64,000 bases of DNA from Escallonia rubra (taxonomy: Eukaryota; Streptophyta; Magnoliopsida; Escalloniales; Escalloniaceae), in NCBI GenBank assembly GCA_033065855.1, contig JAVXUO010002765.1, positions 62,001-126,000 on the forward strand, in the 5' to 3' direction. This document shows, piece after piece, positions 12,061 through 23,790 of this stretch (within the stretch, counting starts at the first letter, position 1; each line of letters begins with the position of its first letter). Position numbers and translations under genes: made by a program. Under the pieces are notes generated by a model. That model searched no databases. It was not told the origin of the DNA and was given only the letters and a program-made list of their open reading frames with translations.

Positions 12061-12650
12061 GGTTTAAAAAGCTGAGAATGGGATTTTATAAAAGATAGGA
12101 TTCATGCTAAGTGAGTTTTTTAAAGGTGGAGATGAGCATATAGAGAATTGGTTCCTTCAAGAGGCAGAATGACTTTGACTGTTCTTTTAATGAAGGTGTA
12201 GCAAAAAAAATCATCGCGCCGGACTTTGGTATCTAGAAAATGTGTAGCGTTACGGTAAGTGACATTTTGATCCATTTAATGTTTTAGTATGCGCTCCTAG
12301 AGAAAGTGTATTATTGGGTGGGGGGAGTTGATTCATGAATCTAATTATCTTTCCTAGAGAGTTTTTCCTTTTACACAATCCACGTAATAGTGGCAAGGTA
12401 AATCACTATCAAACCAATCCACCAAATTCTCTGTAATTTGAGTGCTTTTTGCCGTGAATCGAGTTTTAAACAATTAGGTTTTCAAACACCAAAGAAAATT
12501 GGGTAATCAAACACTCAAAATAAAAAACTTAAAATAAAATCTGAGTAATCAAACACCCATTTATTCGGGTAACTAAACTGGTTTTGACGTTTTCTTTTTT
12601 TTTTGGAAACTGAAAATCAAAATTCTAAGTGATTTCTAATATACCCTAAG
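12061..12650. other. Intergenic DNA, no gene seen
   Basis: AT-rich sequence between the GT-rich satellite and a MITE. A repeated word family around 12460-12600 (AATCAAACACCC) hints at an old short repeat, but no boundaries can be drawn. Confidence 0.35.
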
Positions 12651-13003
12651 GGTGTGTTTGGATATGAGATTTTGAAATACTGGGTATTTCTAAATGTCCT
12701 CATTTCGAAATCCCCTGATTTACAAATTTTATCATTTTGAAATATCTTGTTTTGAAGAAAGGAAGCAAAAAGTTGTTAAAAAAGGTGGGATGCAAGATTC
12801 TTAAAAAATAAGAAACTAGTTATTGTGGATTTGTAAATTACTTCTTGGAGTGGATTTGACAAATAACTAATTCAAACTATCACTCTGAATTTTTTAAAAT
12901 TCTCTTTTGAACTATACAAACAAAATATTTTGTTCAAGTGATTTATAAATACCTTACCAAAGTCAAATCCTCAGTTCAAAACCTATATCCAAACTGTTTC
13001 TAG
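12651..13003. mobile_element. Probable MITE
   Basis: The left end GTTTGGATATGAGATTTTG matches the reverse complement of the right end, GTTTGGATATAGGTTTTG, giving terminal inverted repeats of about 20 bp around a 350-bp AT-rich core. The GTGTGTTTGGATAT start is typical of plant MITEs. No target duplication could be settled, so the superfamily is undecided. Confidence 0.5.
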
Positions 13004-13004
13004 A

Positions 13005-13750
13005 AACATGGTTAAAATTGGAGCTAACTTAGATTTTCTCAAAGAGGTTTTTAGAGCATATATTTTCATGTTTTGTTAAACCTTCTCATTTGGTTTTTAA
13101 CACAAAAAACTTCGCATGAATCTGATTTTTTTAGACAAAGTTATGCCCAAAACAAGTAAAGCAATAGTAGTCATTAGGGCAGTGTTCCCCAAAAATGGGA
13201 ATGCAGTTGACCGGACTACATTACTCTTTAAGCTCCTCGATCTGAAAATAGTGGTTAATTTTGTGAAATTCATTCTTCATCTTCGACTAATGATTATATC
13301 TCAAATTCAAATATGACTTGGGTCTTCATCATATAGGCCTCCATTTGTGGCACATGGATTAAAGTTTTTTCTCTTGTTTTCATGATTAATTTACATCAAT
13401 AAAGAGAAGATCTTTGTGAAAAATTCTTTACGCCTTCAAATTTTCTCCTCCCCGTCGATGAGATCTTGTATTGGACAAGAAATTTCACTTCAATCAACCT
13501 GTGGCAAAGCTTCGGAATTTTTGGAGCTTTTGGCTTGTCAAAGTATACTTAGTTCTTGGTGTACGCGTGACACTAAGAGAATTTTAAGGTGGAGAAGTAT
13601 TGATCCAAAGACAGATTATACCAGTGAAATTTATGACTCTTGCAAGGAACTTCCTTGAATTCGTGGACGTAAGCATGAGGGTAGTATAAATCAAACCATT
13701 TAAGTCTTTATTGATTGCCATTAAGTTGTTGTGAGATTGTCTACATAGCA
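13005..13750 (+). mobile_element. Fragment of the SIRE-type LTR family
   Basis: Collinear with the inner and distal half of the LTR at 20617-21969: GAATCTGATTTTTTTAGAC with AAAGTTATGCCCAAA, then GGCCTCCATT, a GATTAAAxTTTTCTC segment, and near the end CAAACCATTTAAGTCT. It is more diverged than the other copies and truncated at its left end. A fossil. Confidence 0.55.
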
Positions 13751-14391
13751 AATAGTAAGTACAACCTAAACTTGTACGTCTAAAACATATGAAATCTAAC
13801 TGGATTGAGATACTTTTCGAACAATAGGAGGTCAATGTTCTATTATTCTTTAGTCTCGCTCCTTTTGGTTACACCCCATAATAGATGTCACAAATATATT
13901 GAACTTCTTCTTCTCTTTTTCCTTGTAAAAGGCACCTTGCATATTATTTTACCATTTTCTCATTCGGCTTTCTGAAGAGGAAATGCATACTTTTCAATTT
14001 TCATACCATGTTTTGTGTGATAAAACAAAAGCGTCAAACAACGTATGGTGTATAGAAATAGACGCCTCCCTCTCGAGAATCTAGAGTTTCGGGTAATCGA
14101 GACATGATTTCTTTCAAGTATTCAAAGAGGAAAACTCATGGACACCACCTCAAATTAGTGCAACCTAAACCTGTTTGTTTGTCTAAAACAAACGAAAACA
14201 GATGTCATTTCAAACACATAAGCAAGCCAAACACATGTAAAATGGCATAGTAATCAAGATCAATTACTTCACTAGAATTAGGAAGTTCAGTACAGATGAA
14301 CAAAAACAATCTAAATAACCGATTTCGGGGAAGATAATCATGCAACTAACATGAATGCCAAAACTTCCCCTACACTGGTCTCTTCTCGTCA

Positions 14392-14604
14392 TCAAAGCTT
14401 GTTCTTGTACCAGAAAACGCCTTTGTTCTGCTCACCTTCATCCTGCTCAACATAAATGCACTCCTTCGCTTCTCTCCACATTGCCTTCACAAATGGAGTC
14501 CCATCGAACTGGTAGTATTCACCCAATATCGGCTTTATCGCTTTTGTCGCCTCCATTGCGTGATAATGTGGCATCGTCGAGAACAAATGGTGCGCGACAT
14601 GATG
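14392..14604 (-). pseudogene. FAD2: FAD2 (omega-6 fatty acid desaturase) 3'-end fragment
   Basis: FAD2 is the ER oleate delta-12 desaturase that makes linoleic acid. The minus strand encodes about 70 codons matching its extreme C-terminus: the third histidine box HVAHH, then [38 protein letters not shown], and the tail ending in a YKNKL-type ER-retrieval signal followed by a stop. The frame is uninterrupted and the wording is nearly canonical. Upstream of the third His box (above about 14604) similarity stops abruptly. Histidine boxes one and two, the membrane segments and the start codon are all absent, so it cannot be a working enzyme (about 380 residues normally). It is best read as a recent partial copy placed by duplication or a transposon. 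The neighbouring sequence shows no clear carrier. Confidence 0.9.
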
Positions 14605-14649
14605 GAATCGATTGTAGAACTATTACAGGGTGTGCAACAAAAGCATGAT

Positions 14650-15860
14650 AGTAATTATTTGAGGTGTCTTGTAATATCGATAAGTACTTACAGAATTTTT
14701 TATGGTTAAGGATTATGAGTGGCCAACTTAAATAATTTCCAAGTTATGTTACTGTGAGAAGTTGATTTGATTTAAGTTCCTAAGTGATCGTTTGATGTAG
14801 ACAATAAAAAGTTGACAAATTTGGTTTTGCCTTGTTGATCTCTTTGAATCCTAACACGTGAAATTTTAAGACATCTTTCGTTTTGCCTTGTTAAAGTCAA
14901 CTTTTTGGACAATTGAATTTGAATAGTAAAAAATTGAATATATACAAGTGATTCATGGGCTTAGATGTCATCTCAACATCAATTTTTTTAGGAAACATAT
15001 ATTTCCACACATTATTATTCTGCCTTACGCTCATCTTTGCCGATAAAAAGTTTATTAGTGACAACGCATTGACTATTTTTAGCAACCAATGTAAACCGGA
15101 CTTGTGAAACAACTGCTTTTGCCCAATAAAAAATTGATATGACAAATTCCACTAACCGAAAGGACGAATTAAATTTTGAAACCTTTTACAGAGAACGTGT
15201 GAGACGAAATTAAAAAAAAAAGGACCGAATAGATTTTGAAAGAAAAGGGAACATTTTTGCGATTTACAATGAAATGACTGTACTCAATGTTTTAAATCAT
15301 ATATGGAGGAGCGGCATAGGATATATATGCTTTATTGTTTTGGACGATGCAAGAATACATACCATGGTAATAATCATTTCAACCTTTTACTTTTGAGGGG
15401 TTGTGGGCCTGAGTGTCTTATTACATGCACCTTACTTTGTTGAATATTTGTTATGGAACATGCAAACCAAATCATTTGACTCCGAAAGATTGCACAATCA
15501 TCTCGCCAATCTAAGAAGTTTAAACATTTACACGACAATTTATTTATTCATAAAGAGGATTGATACTTTTCTTCCATGTAGAGTAATCCCAACACACCTT
15601 TCACCTTTCACCTTTAGCCTTGAATTATAATGTTCCAATGATTTGAGCACCCTCTAGCTTTCATCTAGCTTTCAATAATAAGCAACTAAGAGAGTCGTAA
15701 TTACATAGGAATTGAACCTTAGAGGGCCAATATCTAGTTGATTTACATACGCGATATCTTTGACTTTGATTAGGAAAGTTGTAGCAAAAAATATATTTTT
15801 ACCATCTTATCTAAAAGTTTCTGCATTTTCTTATTTAATTTTACTCACTACCAACGCCCT
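14650..15860. other. Intergenic DNA, no gene seen
   Basis: AT-rich sequence with short frames only. Two near copies of 'TTTTGCCTTGTT' near 14825 and 14881 suggest a small local duplication. No terminal repeats or protein motifs were found. Confidence 0.4.
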
Positions 15861-15861
15861 T

Positions 15862-16066
15862 CTCATTTTGACCCCCCCTGTGTGTATGAGATTAATTGAT
15901 ACCAGGATTTTTTATTTTTCAGTGCTGCATGCCAAAATTAGAACCACGGGCTGCTGGGTGCAATTTCGGCCAATTGCACCCAGCAGCCCGTGGTTCTAAT
16001 TTTGGCATGCAGCACTGAAAAATAAAAAAATCCTGGTATCAACCACCAAATGGCGGTCAAAATGAC
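15862..16066. repeat. Near-perfect 0.2-kb hairpin (foldback MITE-like)
   Basis: Two arms of about 70 bases (15896-15966 and 15973-16042) are reverse complements with a single length difference in a T/A run, separated by six bases (TCGGCC). The arms contain CAGTGCTGCATGCCAAAATT and CCACGGGCTGCTGGGTGCAA. Beyond them a looser symmetry continues to CATTTTGACC at 15864 and GGTCAAAATG near 16064. Such symmetry implies a recent origin. It could be a foldback MITE or, if transcribed, a source of small RNAs. Overlapping frames on both strands share the same peptide because of the symmetry and are not genes. Confidence 0.9.
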
Positions 16067-16570
16067 CTTTGACCAGACGTATGTTACTTTATAAGGGCAA
16101 AATGGTCTCTTCACCCATGCAATCCTAGTTAGTTCCAAATGGCACCAATAATTAACCTTCCAAGCCCAATTGGGAATAAGAGACCAGGCTTTATTCACAT
16201 CTCTAATTCTAGAATGTCGGCTCCCATAGTTCTCTAAGATTGTTAATTATATTGTTTGGATGCTCTTTTGGAAGATCAACCTCTTCCACCTAGTTGGTAA
16301 TTGGTTTAGGAGGCCTTCACGTCATTTCCCTCTCCCCACTATCTTCTCTCTCTCTCTCTATCTCTCTCCCTCTCCCTCTCCCTCCCTCCCTCCCTCTTTT
16401 TTGTATCTCTCAGTGCCCCCGCCACCACGCACCACCATTAGCATCAAGAACCTGCCTTTAGTGCCGCAACCGGCTCTGGCGTCCACCCTCGCCCTCTTCC
16501 CCTATCCTAACTTGTCCCTTGCACCCTTTGAATCTAAATTCTCGAAAGGATTTAGATTCGGAGTAGCCAT
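16067..16570. other. Intergenic DNA with CT-rich microsatellite
   Basis: Contains a (CT)n/(CCCT)n tract at about 16347-16397, then a C-rich stretch. The last bases (GGAGTAGCCAT near 16561-16570) resemble, on the minus strand, a TGGCNACTCC primer-binding site next to the LTR that follows. This may be the start of that element's internal region. No coding domain is seen. Confidence 0.4.
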
Positions 16571-19125
16571 CTTATTTAATTAAAGGAAAATAAGAAAAAC
16601 CTATAGATGACTCAAAGGTGACCAAGAAGGATGACTGATCTTATTGAAACCAAGAGAAGGGTTTGGGGACTAAGTTACGCAGCGGGAAGGTGTTAGGCAC
16701 TTGTTGCGCCCTTTCGGTCTCTACTTCATTTCTAATGAATATTGACCTTAAAAACACAAATCATGCAAAATACAATAAGACTCGCCCTAGGTTATTTTTA
16801 GTTTTGTGGCTTGAACACAACAACAAGGGTCAAATTGCCTACGTATCTGATCGGACTAATCGGAATCAAAACTTTCGTAGTTTGACTCTGGTCCTATGGG
16901 GAGTAGTCTACATTTCGAGCCTAGAATTTTGACAAAGAAATGCAAAAAGATTCTTTTTGGTTGTTTTTAAAATGAAATGTGACTACGAGACTGGGAGACA
17001 ATTCTACGTGATTTCTGCACTAGAAAACTAGTAAAGATTACCTTTAGAAGTAGCTTGCCCTGAAGACTCGAGAATGTTCTCCGAATGTTCCGCAATGCAA
17101 AGACTAGAAAGAGAACTTTATTAAGTGAATATGAACGGCTAAGATTCTCGAGAGAGACAGCGTATCATTTCACCAAGAAGTGGTACACAGGCTCTCAAGA
17201 TAATATGCTTTCTGACCCCTTAAAAATAAAGGCCAAGGCCTCCTTTTATAGTGCTCTGGGTCATAGTATCTGATAAGATTGGCAATGCCAATCTGCATGG
17301 CTGAAGATAATTGAGAATAAGTGATAAAATCGTAGATTGACAAAAGTCAACTAACCGACAGGTTAGTCAAATATCGGCCAGTTTATCCCTGAATTTTTTT
17401 ATATTTTATTAAAAAAATTGGGGCATTATCACTTCTCAAAATATGTAATTATCTTAATTAATTGTCAGGGATAATACTATATTCGAAAAATACTTCTCAT
17501 AATCACACCAATCACCTTTGTCTCTCAAATTGATCATCATGTCTCCAAGTCAAACTTATCTTCTTGACTCTAACCTAACTTAGGTTAACCTTAACTAAAT
17601 AGGTTAGATATCCAATGGATCAGGACTAATTAATTTGGGCTATACTAACTGGACTAGACTGGACTTGACAAAATTGGACTGAACTGATGGACTAGACATG
17701 CAACTAGACTAGACTTGGACAATTAAACTGGACTGAACTAAATTAATTAAGGGCAAATTACACTTATATCCTTGAGATTAGGGTGTAATTACAGTCAAGG
17801 ACACTGAGTTTCAAAATGTAACATTCATGACCAAAAAATCCTAATTTTGTAACAATTGTGTCCATCCGTTAGAGTTCTTTCCAAAAAGTGTATTTTTTTA
17901 TAATGTCATCGTTATGTATTTTCAAAATGGCAATACTGCCCTTTATTGCAGTTAATGGTTTAAATTACAGGTAAGGACAATAGTTTGGATAAATTACACT
18001 TATGTCCGATATAATGGTTTAAATGTTCAAATTAGGATTAAAGTTTTTTAGGCAATTACACTTATGTCCAATATAATGGTTTAAATGTTCAAATTAGGAT
18101 TAAGGTTTTTTAGGCAATTACACTTATGTCCAATATAATGTCCAATATAATTAGGGTTTTTTAGGGTTTGTATGAAAACCCTAATTTTCAAAATAGGTTT
18201 TCAAATTACCGCCGGTGACCAATCTTCTGCCGGCGTCGCCCCCATCGCAGGTGACGTCGCCTTTCCCCCTCAATCTCTTCTCTCCCCCACATCGCCCCCC
18301 GTAGCAGCCCCTTCCCGCGCCTTACGCCGGCAGCTCCATCGCCCCACACCACCGCACAAAGTAACGCACCCTCACTACTCACCACACCCGCTGCCGCCAC
18401 CGACGAGACCCACCTATACTTTCACCCGCCATCACCACCTCCACTTCAGATCTGACCCAGATCCCCTTTCTATCTTCATCTGGGTTCCAGCCATGGCGGG
18501 CCGAGGATGGGGGAGGAAGACGGGATGAAGCGCCGGTGACGAGGGAGGAAGACGAGGTACAACGCTGGTGATGAGGGAGGAAGACGGGGAGCAGCGCCAG
18601 TGACGAGGGAGTTCAGACGGGTTGTGCAGGGGAAGGGGGAGGCAGACAGGGGTGCGGCACCGGGGAAGAGGTTGTGGGCATGACGGAGTGATGGGGAAAG
18701 GGGAGGCAGACGGGTGACGAGAAAGGGGGGAGGGGTGGCGCGGGTGGAGCTTGAAAGAAAGAAATGGGCTTGGGGGTGGTGTGGGAAAGAGGGTGGGGCC
18801 GGGGGGAGGGGTGTTGCGGGGTGGGGGGAAAGGTTGAAGTAATGGCATTAAAAAAAATAAGGTTTCAACTAAGGGGTAATAATGTCTTTTCACGAAAATC
18901 GTTAGGGTTTTTAAGATTCCGTTTGGTCAACTGACATAAGTGTAATTTGTCCAAACTATTGTCCTTACCTATAATTATACCCTCACCTCAGGGACATAAG
19001 TGTAATTTGCCCATTAATTAATTAGGTCACATTACTAGGTCTAAACTTAATAATACACTCTAATAAATAATAAAGCCCATTGTTTATTTTTAATTATTAA
19101 TTACTACAAAAATGAGGCGTCTACA
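16571..19125 (-). repeat. Probable Ty3/Gypsy (Tat/Ogre-like) LTR, copy 2, fossil, split by a Mutator-like element
   Basis: Read on the minus strand, it starts with TGTAGACGCCTCATTTTTG at 19125 and ends near 16571 beside a GATGGCTACTCC primer-site-like sequence. It shares landmarks with the copy at 3497-4687 in the opposite orientation, and with the copy near 28.1-29.1 kb in the same orientation. A Mutator-like element with a 9-bp target duplication is inserted at 17751-19012, leaving about 1.28 kb of LTR. No gag or pol domains adjoin it. An old broken remnant. Confidence 0.55.
17751..19012. mobile_element. Non-autonomous Mutator-like element (MULE) with 9-bp target duplication
   Basis: The left end is GGGCAAATTACACTTATATC and the right end, reverse-complemented, is GGGCAAATTACACTTATGTC. 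Similarity continues inward for tens of bases (TGAG..AGGGTRTAATTA). Flanking 9-mers are identical: ATTAATTAA at 17742-17750 and at 19013-19021. Subterminal sequence on the left is a short tandem array of ACACTTATGTCCxATATAATGG. The core (about 18190-18840) is strongly G/C-rich with a small tandem repeat around GACGAGGGAGGAAGACG, as in Pack-MULEs that have taken up host DNA. No source gene could be recognised and no transposase is present. The TIR and perfect duplication make the boundaries firm. Confidence 0.93.
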
Positions 19126-20616
19126 GCGTGCACTTTTTCGATGCAACAACTGGACCTGAAATGAGGATCCTACGTGACAACAAGATACCAAACCACCAGC
19201 CCTAACGACCACTAAACCGCATGTAGTCCATGACTCAAGGGGACTAACACCACTAAGACTATCCCAAACCAACCTCAACACACAGACACCTCCACCACCA
19301 AACACATCATCCCTATCAAAACAACTCAGACCGAACCATATCATCAAACCTTGATTCACAACCCACTAAAACAAAACAACACTTTAACAAAAGAAGCAAC
19401 TCCAATATCAGGGGGAGAGGAAAAACCACCGAGCAGGGATAATGGGAGAGGATAAGCATGGTGTACAAGTCCTGCCAACAGCTGCGAAAGGGCTCACTCA
19501 AAGGAAGAAGTTCAAATACAATAAAACCATAACTATAAAAGACAGGAAAATGGATGTCGGGGTGGGGGGGGAGGGAGCACCACCACAAATAACACAATAT
19601 TAAATATGAGCCCATAAGCAGAAAGTCAAACTAACACAAAAGCCTGACCCGTAACACCACCTACGAAACAACATGACCCAAAACAGGGCACCTTGTTTCT
19701 ATAATTTGCAAACTGCACTCCCACTCCGGAACATAAAACAGGGAAAAGGCATCTCATAGAGTACTAGAAAAAAAATGGCGATCGTGAAATTTAAGAGGTA
19801 AGGTCGTTGCTACAAATGGCGGAATCATCAATGAAATTGGCTATCCGTCACTAACATTGGACTCTAGATTTAATGCAAGACAAGAACGATCGTTGAATTT
19901 CAAGTGTAAAGGCTATCACCTGAAAATGGCCAAAATCTGAGTATAGAAATGGAAAATGTCGTGATCATTAAACCAATAGGTCTAACAAAATATAATGTTG
20001 ACCAAAGAAAAGGAGTTAAAAGGCCCTTGGCAGAAAATGGCCAGAATTAACGATGGAAACAGAGACTCAACTTGATCACCGGACACATCTACTCAAATAA
20101 AATGAAGATCATAAATTTGACCAGATAGGTCGTTGCTAAAAAAAGGCTGGAAACTGACAAGGAAACTGGTATGAAAGGTAGATCAGTACCCATGGTTCAG
20201 TGCCCGCCTAAATATTGAATATTCGGCCATAACTGAAATTTCGGCCGAAAACTTGAAATCCGGCAATGGTTGAAAATCCGGCCAAAAATTTATCATCTGC
20301 AATCTACATGATGGGAGAGATCAAGATAAGACTAAGGCAGGATTGGCGTAGTTTTGTTTTAAATAGACGGTAGGGGATCTTTTTTTTGTTTTTTACATTA
20401 CTATAGAACATACCACTATATATTTCACAATTAAAGTTCGATGAACTCGACAAATCCTCAAATCAGGTTGTAGTTTTAAAGTCTCCATTATAGAGTAATA
20501 CTATTTTGATGACCTGCATCCAAAAAATCTAGTCTTTTGAGTTACCATCTAAGTTTTGGAGCCAATTAAAACAATTAACTAGCAAAACAAGACTCAAAAT
20601 CATCAAATAAGCTAAT
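19126..20616. other. Repetitive intergenic DNA, no gene seen
   Basis: No recognisable protein. Between 19780 and 20300 loosely repeated words (GGTCGTTGCTAxAAATGGC, GAAAATGGCCAxAAT) recur at about 100-160-base spacing, suggesting an eroded tandem array, perhaps the noncoding interior of an old retroelement. Boundaries cannot be set. Confidence 0.35.
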
Positions 20617-21969
20617 TGTTAGCCATATGATTGGATAACCTAGGCTTACGTCTTGTTTTGATGATAACTACATATTGATTATGTCCTAATGTGTGCGTTG
20701 AGTAGATTCTTAGTAGTTATATACATACACACTCATGAAGAAACATTTGAGAAGTTGGATAGATGAATTCCAACCAAAGAATCTTAAAGCTTTAGTGGAC
20801 ATGCTATGGAAGCTTCATCAAGTCCAATGTCAAAGAGTAACAAAGAATGCCTAGGCTAAATTACTATAAATTATGATTGATCTTTACTTTTATGTAACTA
20901 GTCTTGGTTTGATGCTCGGATTGATGACTATGACCTAAAATGACCTTAGGACACCTTGTGCATTGCATGTGAGTTCATAACTTTTCACACAAGTGTGTTT
21001 CTTAAAAATGAGTAAACTTTGGAGCTCACTCCGATTTACTAAAACATGTTTTTGGTACTAATATTTTCATATTTTGATAAAAAATTTCATTAGCTTTCTA
21101 ACGCAAAAAACGGTGCCTCAATCCGATTTTTCTGGATAAAGTTATGTCCAAAGTAAGAATGGAGGTTTCGTGAGCCAGTCGAGAAATGGGCAGTCGACTA
21201 CATTCGCAATGCAGTCGACTTTATTGACCGTTAGATGGAAAATAATGGCTAGTTTTTCTCACAATCATGCCAAATCTTTCAATAGCAGTTATATTCGATA
21301 TTCACCATATATAAATGATTTGGGGCTTCATCATACACAATGGAAATCACGTTCTAAGCCTCCATTCACTAGAGAAATACAAGCATCATAGATTAAACTT
21401 TTCTCTCTTCATCTTCATGATTTTACATCATTAAAAGAAGCTTCTTGTGAGTAATTCCTTGATTGAGAATGAACATTCTCCAAGTCATCAATTCTCTCAT
21501 CTCTGTATTGTACTAGAGCTTCATATGTACTCATTTCCTTTCAAGAGAGTTTCTTTGTACACAATTGATCTTTGTAAAAAAAATTGTGATCAAGGCTTGG
21601 GTTTGTCAAGTCTTGGGTGAGATTTTTGGATTCAAGGCTTGTGCTTGGTGTGGGAATATCATCAAGTGTTGTAAGGGTTTTGATCTTGACCTGAAAAGAG
21701 ATTGTTGCTAGTGGATTCTAGTGTTCTTGCAAGGGACTTCCTTAAAGAGGTGGATGTAGGCTTGAAGATAGTTCAAGTTGAACCATTTAAGTCTCCTTGT
21801 CTAGTATCTCTAACTAAATATCTTTACTTATTGCATGATATTATGTAGTTAGCATCTTTATTAAAATATTGCTTGGTTTGATTGAGATTCATTATTATTT
21901 AAATTCCCCATTAATTTTTGAAAGCCCTATTCACCCCCCCCCCCCCCCGGGGTTGTTTTATTGGTTTTA
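20617..21969 (+). repeat. 5' LTR of the SIRE-type Copia element
   Basis: Bounded by TGTTAGCC and, two bases beyond its end, the tRNA-Met type primer-binding site. It contains a C run of about 16 bases near 21933-21948, also present in the solo LTR at 5159-6534. About 1353 bp, long as is usual for SIRE-type Copia elements. Confidence 0.8.
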
Positions 21970-23790
21970 AGTGGTATCAGAGCCTCATATCTCCATTTTT
22001 TGGTTTAAAAACTAGAGAGTTAAAATATCATATGGTTTCCTAGTCTTGAGGGGAGTTCTATTACCAGACCTCCACTTTTTTATGGGTCTTCGTATAGTAT
22101 ATGAAAAATTAAGATGAGAGTATTTTTAGAGTCTTTAGACTTTGAAATGTGAGAGTCATTGAAGATGGCCCTTATGTTCCCACCAAGTTGATTAGGAATA
22201 AGCTTGTGCCAAAGGAGAAATCCGAATTTAGTAACTATGATAAAAATATGCTTTGCCTGAATTCTAGAGCTAAGAATTGTCTTGTTTGTACTCTAAACAG
22301 GAATGAACTTAATCAAGTTATTATGTGTGATACAGTTCAAGTCACTCCTAATGGGACTTCTCTTCTAAGAGATTCAAAGATAAATTTATGGCATAGAGAA
22401 TATGAATTGTTTCAAATGTTTTTCGATGAATCTATGACGGAAATGAATTTTTCGTTTCACTAAAATTGTTATATACTTTGTAACAATTAGAAAAAGATTT
22501 CTCTAACGGTGATCTTGGGCGAAAGGTGATTAGATCATTACCTAGAGAGTGGGATGCAAAAATCACCGACTTCAAGAATCAAAGGATTACAATATCTTCA
22601 TGTTTGATGAATTAATTTGCTCATTGATGACATATGAAATGCAACTCGAATCGTTTGGGCGAAAAGGTCCAAAGAAGAAGAAAAAGTGCATTGCTCTTAA
22701 AGCTTCATCACTAACGGATCAATCTTCACGTGAAGAGGAGAAAGAGTTGGATAACAAAGAGATGGACATACTTGGAAAGAAATTCAATGAGTTTCTCAAA
22801 ATGAAGAAAGATGGAAACTCACACAAAAGTAAGAATGATTCGAGCATGGAGTGTACATAATGGGAGGAGAAGAAGAAAGAGTCAAGGAAGAAGCACTCCA
22901 TAAAGACATCAATTAAAGCCATTATTTGGAATAATAATAACTCAAGTGGAGATAAAGCTGATTACTTCCATGATAGAGATGAAAATTTATGTTTCATGGC
23001 TCAAAAGGAAGATGAGGTAAACTCTTTATATAATGATAGTGATAGTGATTGCTCCAATAATGATATTTATGATGCTTATGCTATTTTATATGAAGAATCC
23101 ATGAGATAAGCCAAGAAAAATTATGCTACAAAAAGACAAGTGCATGCGCTTTTAGAAGAGCTAGATAACTTAAATAGTGAAAATAGTGAGTTGCATGCCA
23201 AGTATGAATGCCTACCTAACCATCTTTATGTAAAGTATGTGGACGATAGTTTGATTGGCTTAGTTATAAATTTCCCTTCAAGTAAGACCTCACAACATAT
23301 GTTCAACTTAGAAAAAAAAATGAAATACTGAAAGTTGAGGTTGATGATTTGAAAGAGTGTCATGCTGGATTTGTAGAAGGTGAAGACAACTTGGACATCT
23401 TAATTGGCACTGAAAACGTTTCTCTAGACAAATGTGGATTAGACATTAATCCTTTGAGCTTCTTGAGGAAGAATTTACAAAACCAAGCTCAAAAGAATTT
23501 TTCTCGAAGGCAACCAAAGACCTATTGCATTACACATTGTGGTTGGTGCAATAAGAAAGGACATACGACTAATTGTTTCCCTTGTAGATTATTTATGTAA
23601 GAGGTGTAAAGAAAATGTAGATTGTGAAAAGGCCGAGATTACAAATTCAAGACTAACACCTATGGATCCAAGAAAATGTGGGTACCAAAAGCTAGACCGA
23701 AATTGTGCTTGTAGGTTGTTCAAAGAAAAAGCAAATAGCAACAAGGAAAAGGCTCCAAGATAAATTTGAAAAGGAGGAGCAATAAGCTAA

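Noticed and set aside
15938-16198. A minus-strand frame sharing a peptide with the plus-strand frame at 15760-15999
   Set aside because: The shared peptide comes from the palindromic hairpin DNA, not from two genes.
18432-18893. A 153-codon Pro/Ser-rich minus-strand frame in the MULE core
   Set aside because: Compositional: the G/C-rich core lacks stops. No recognised donor gene and no motif.
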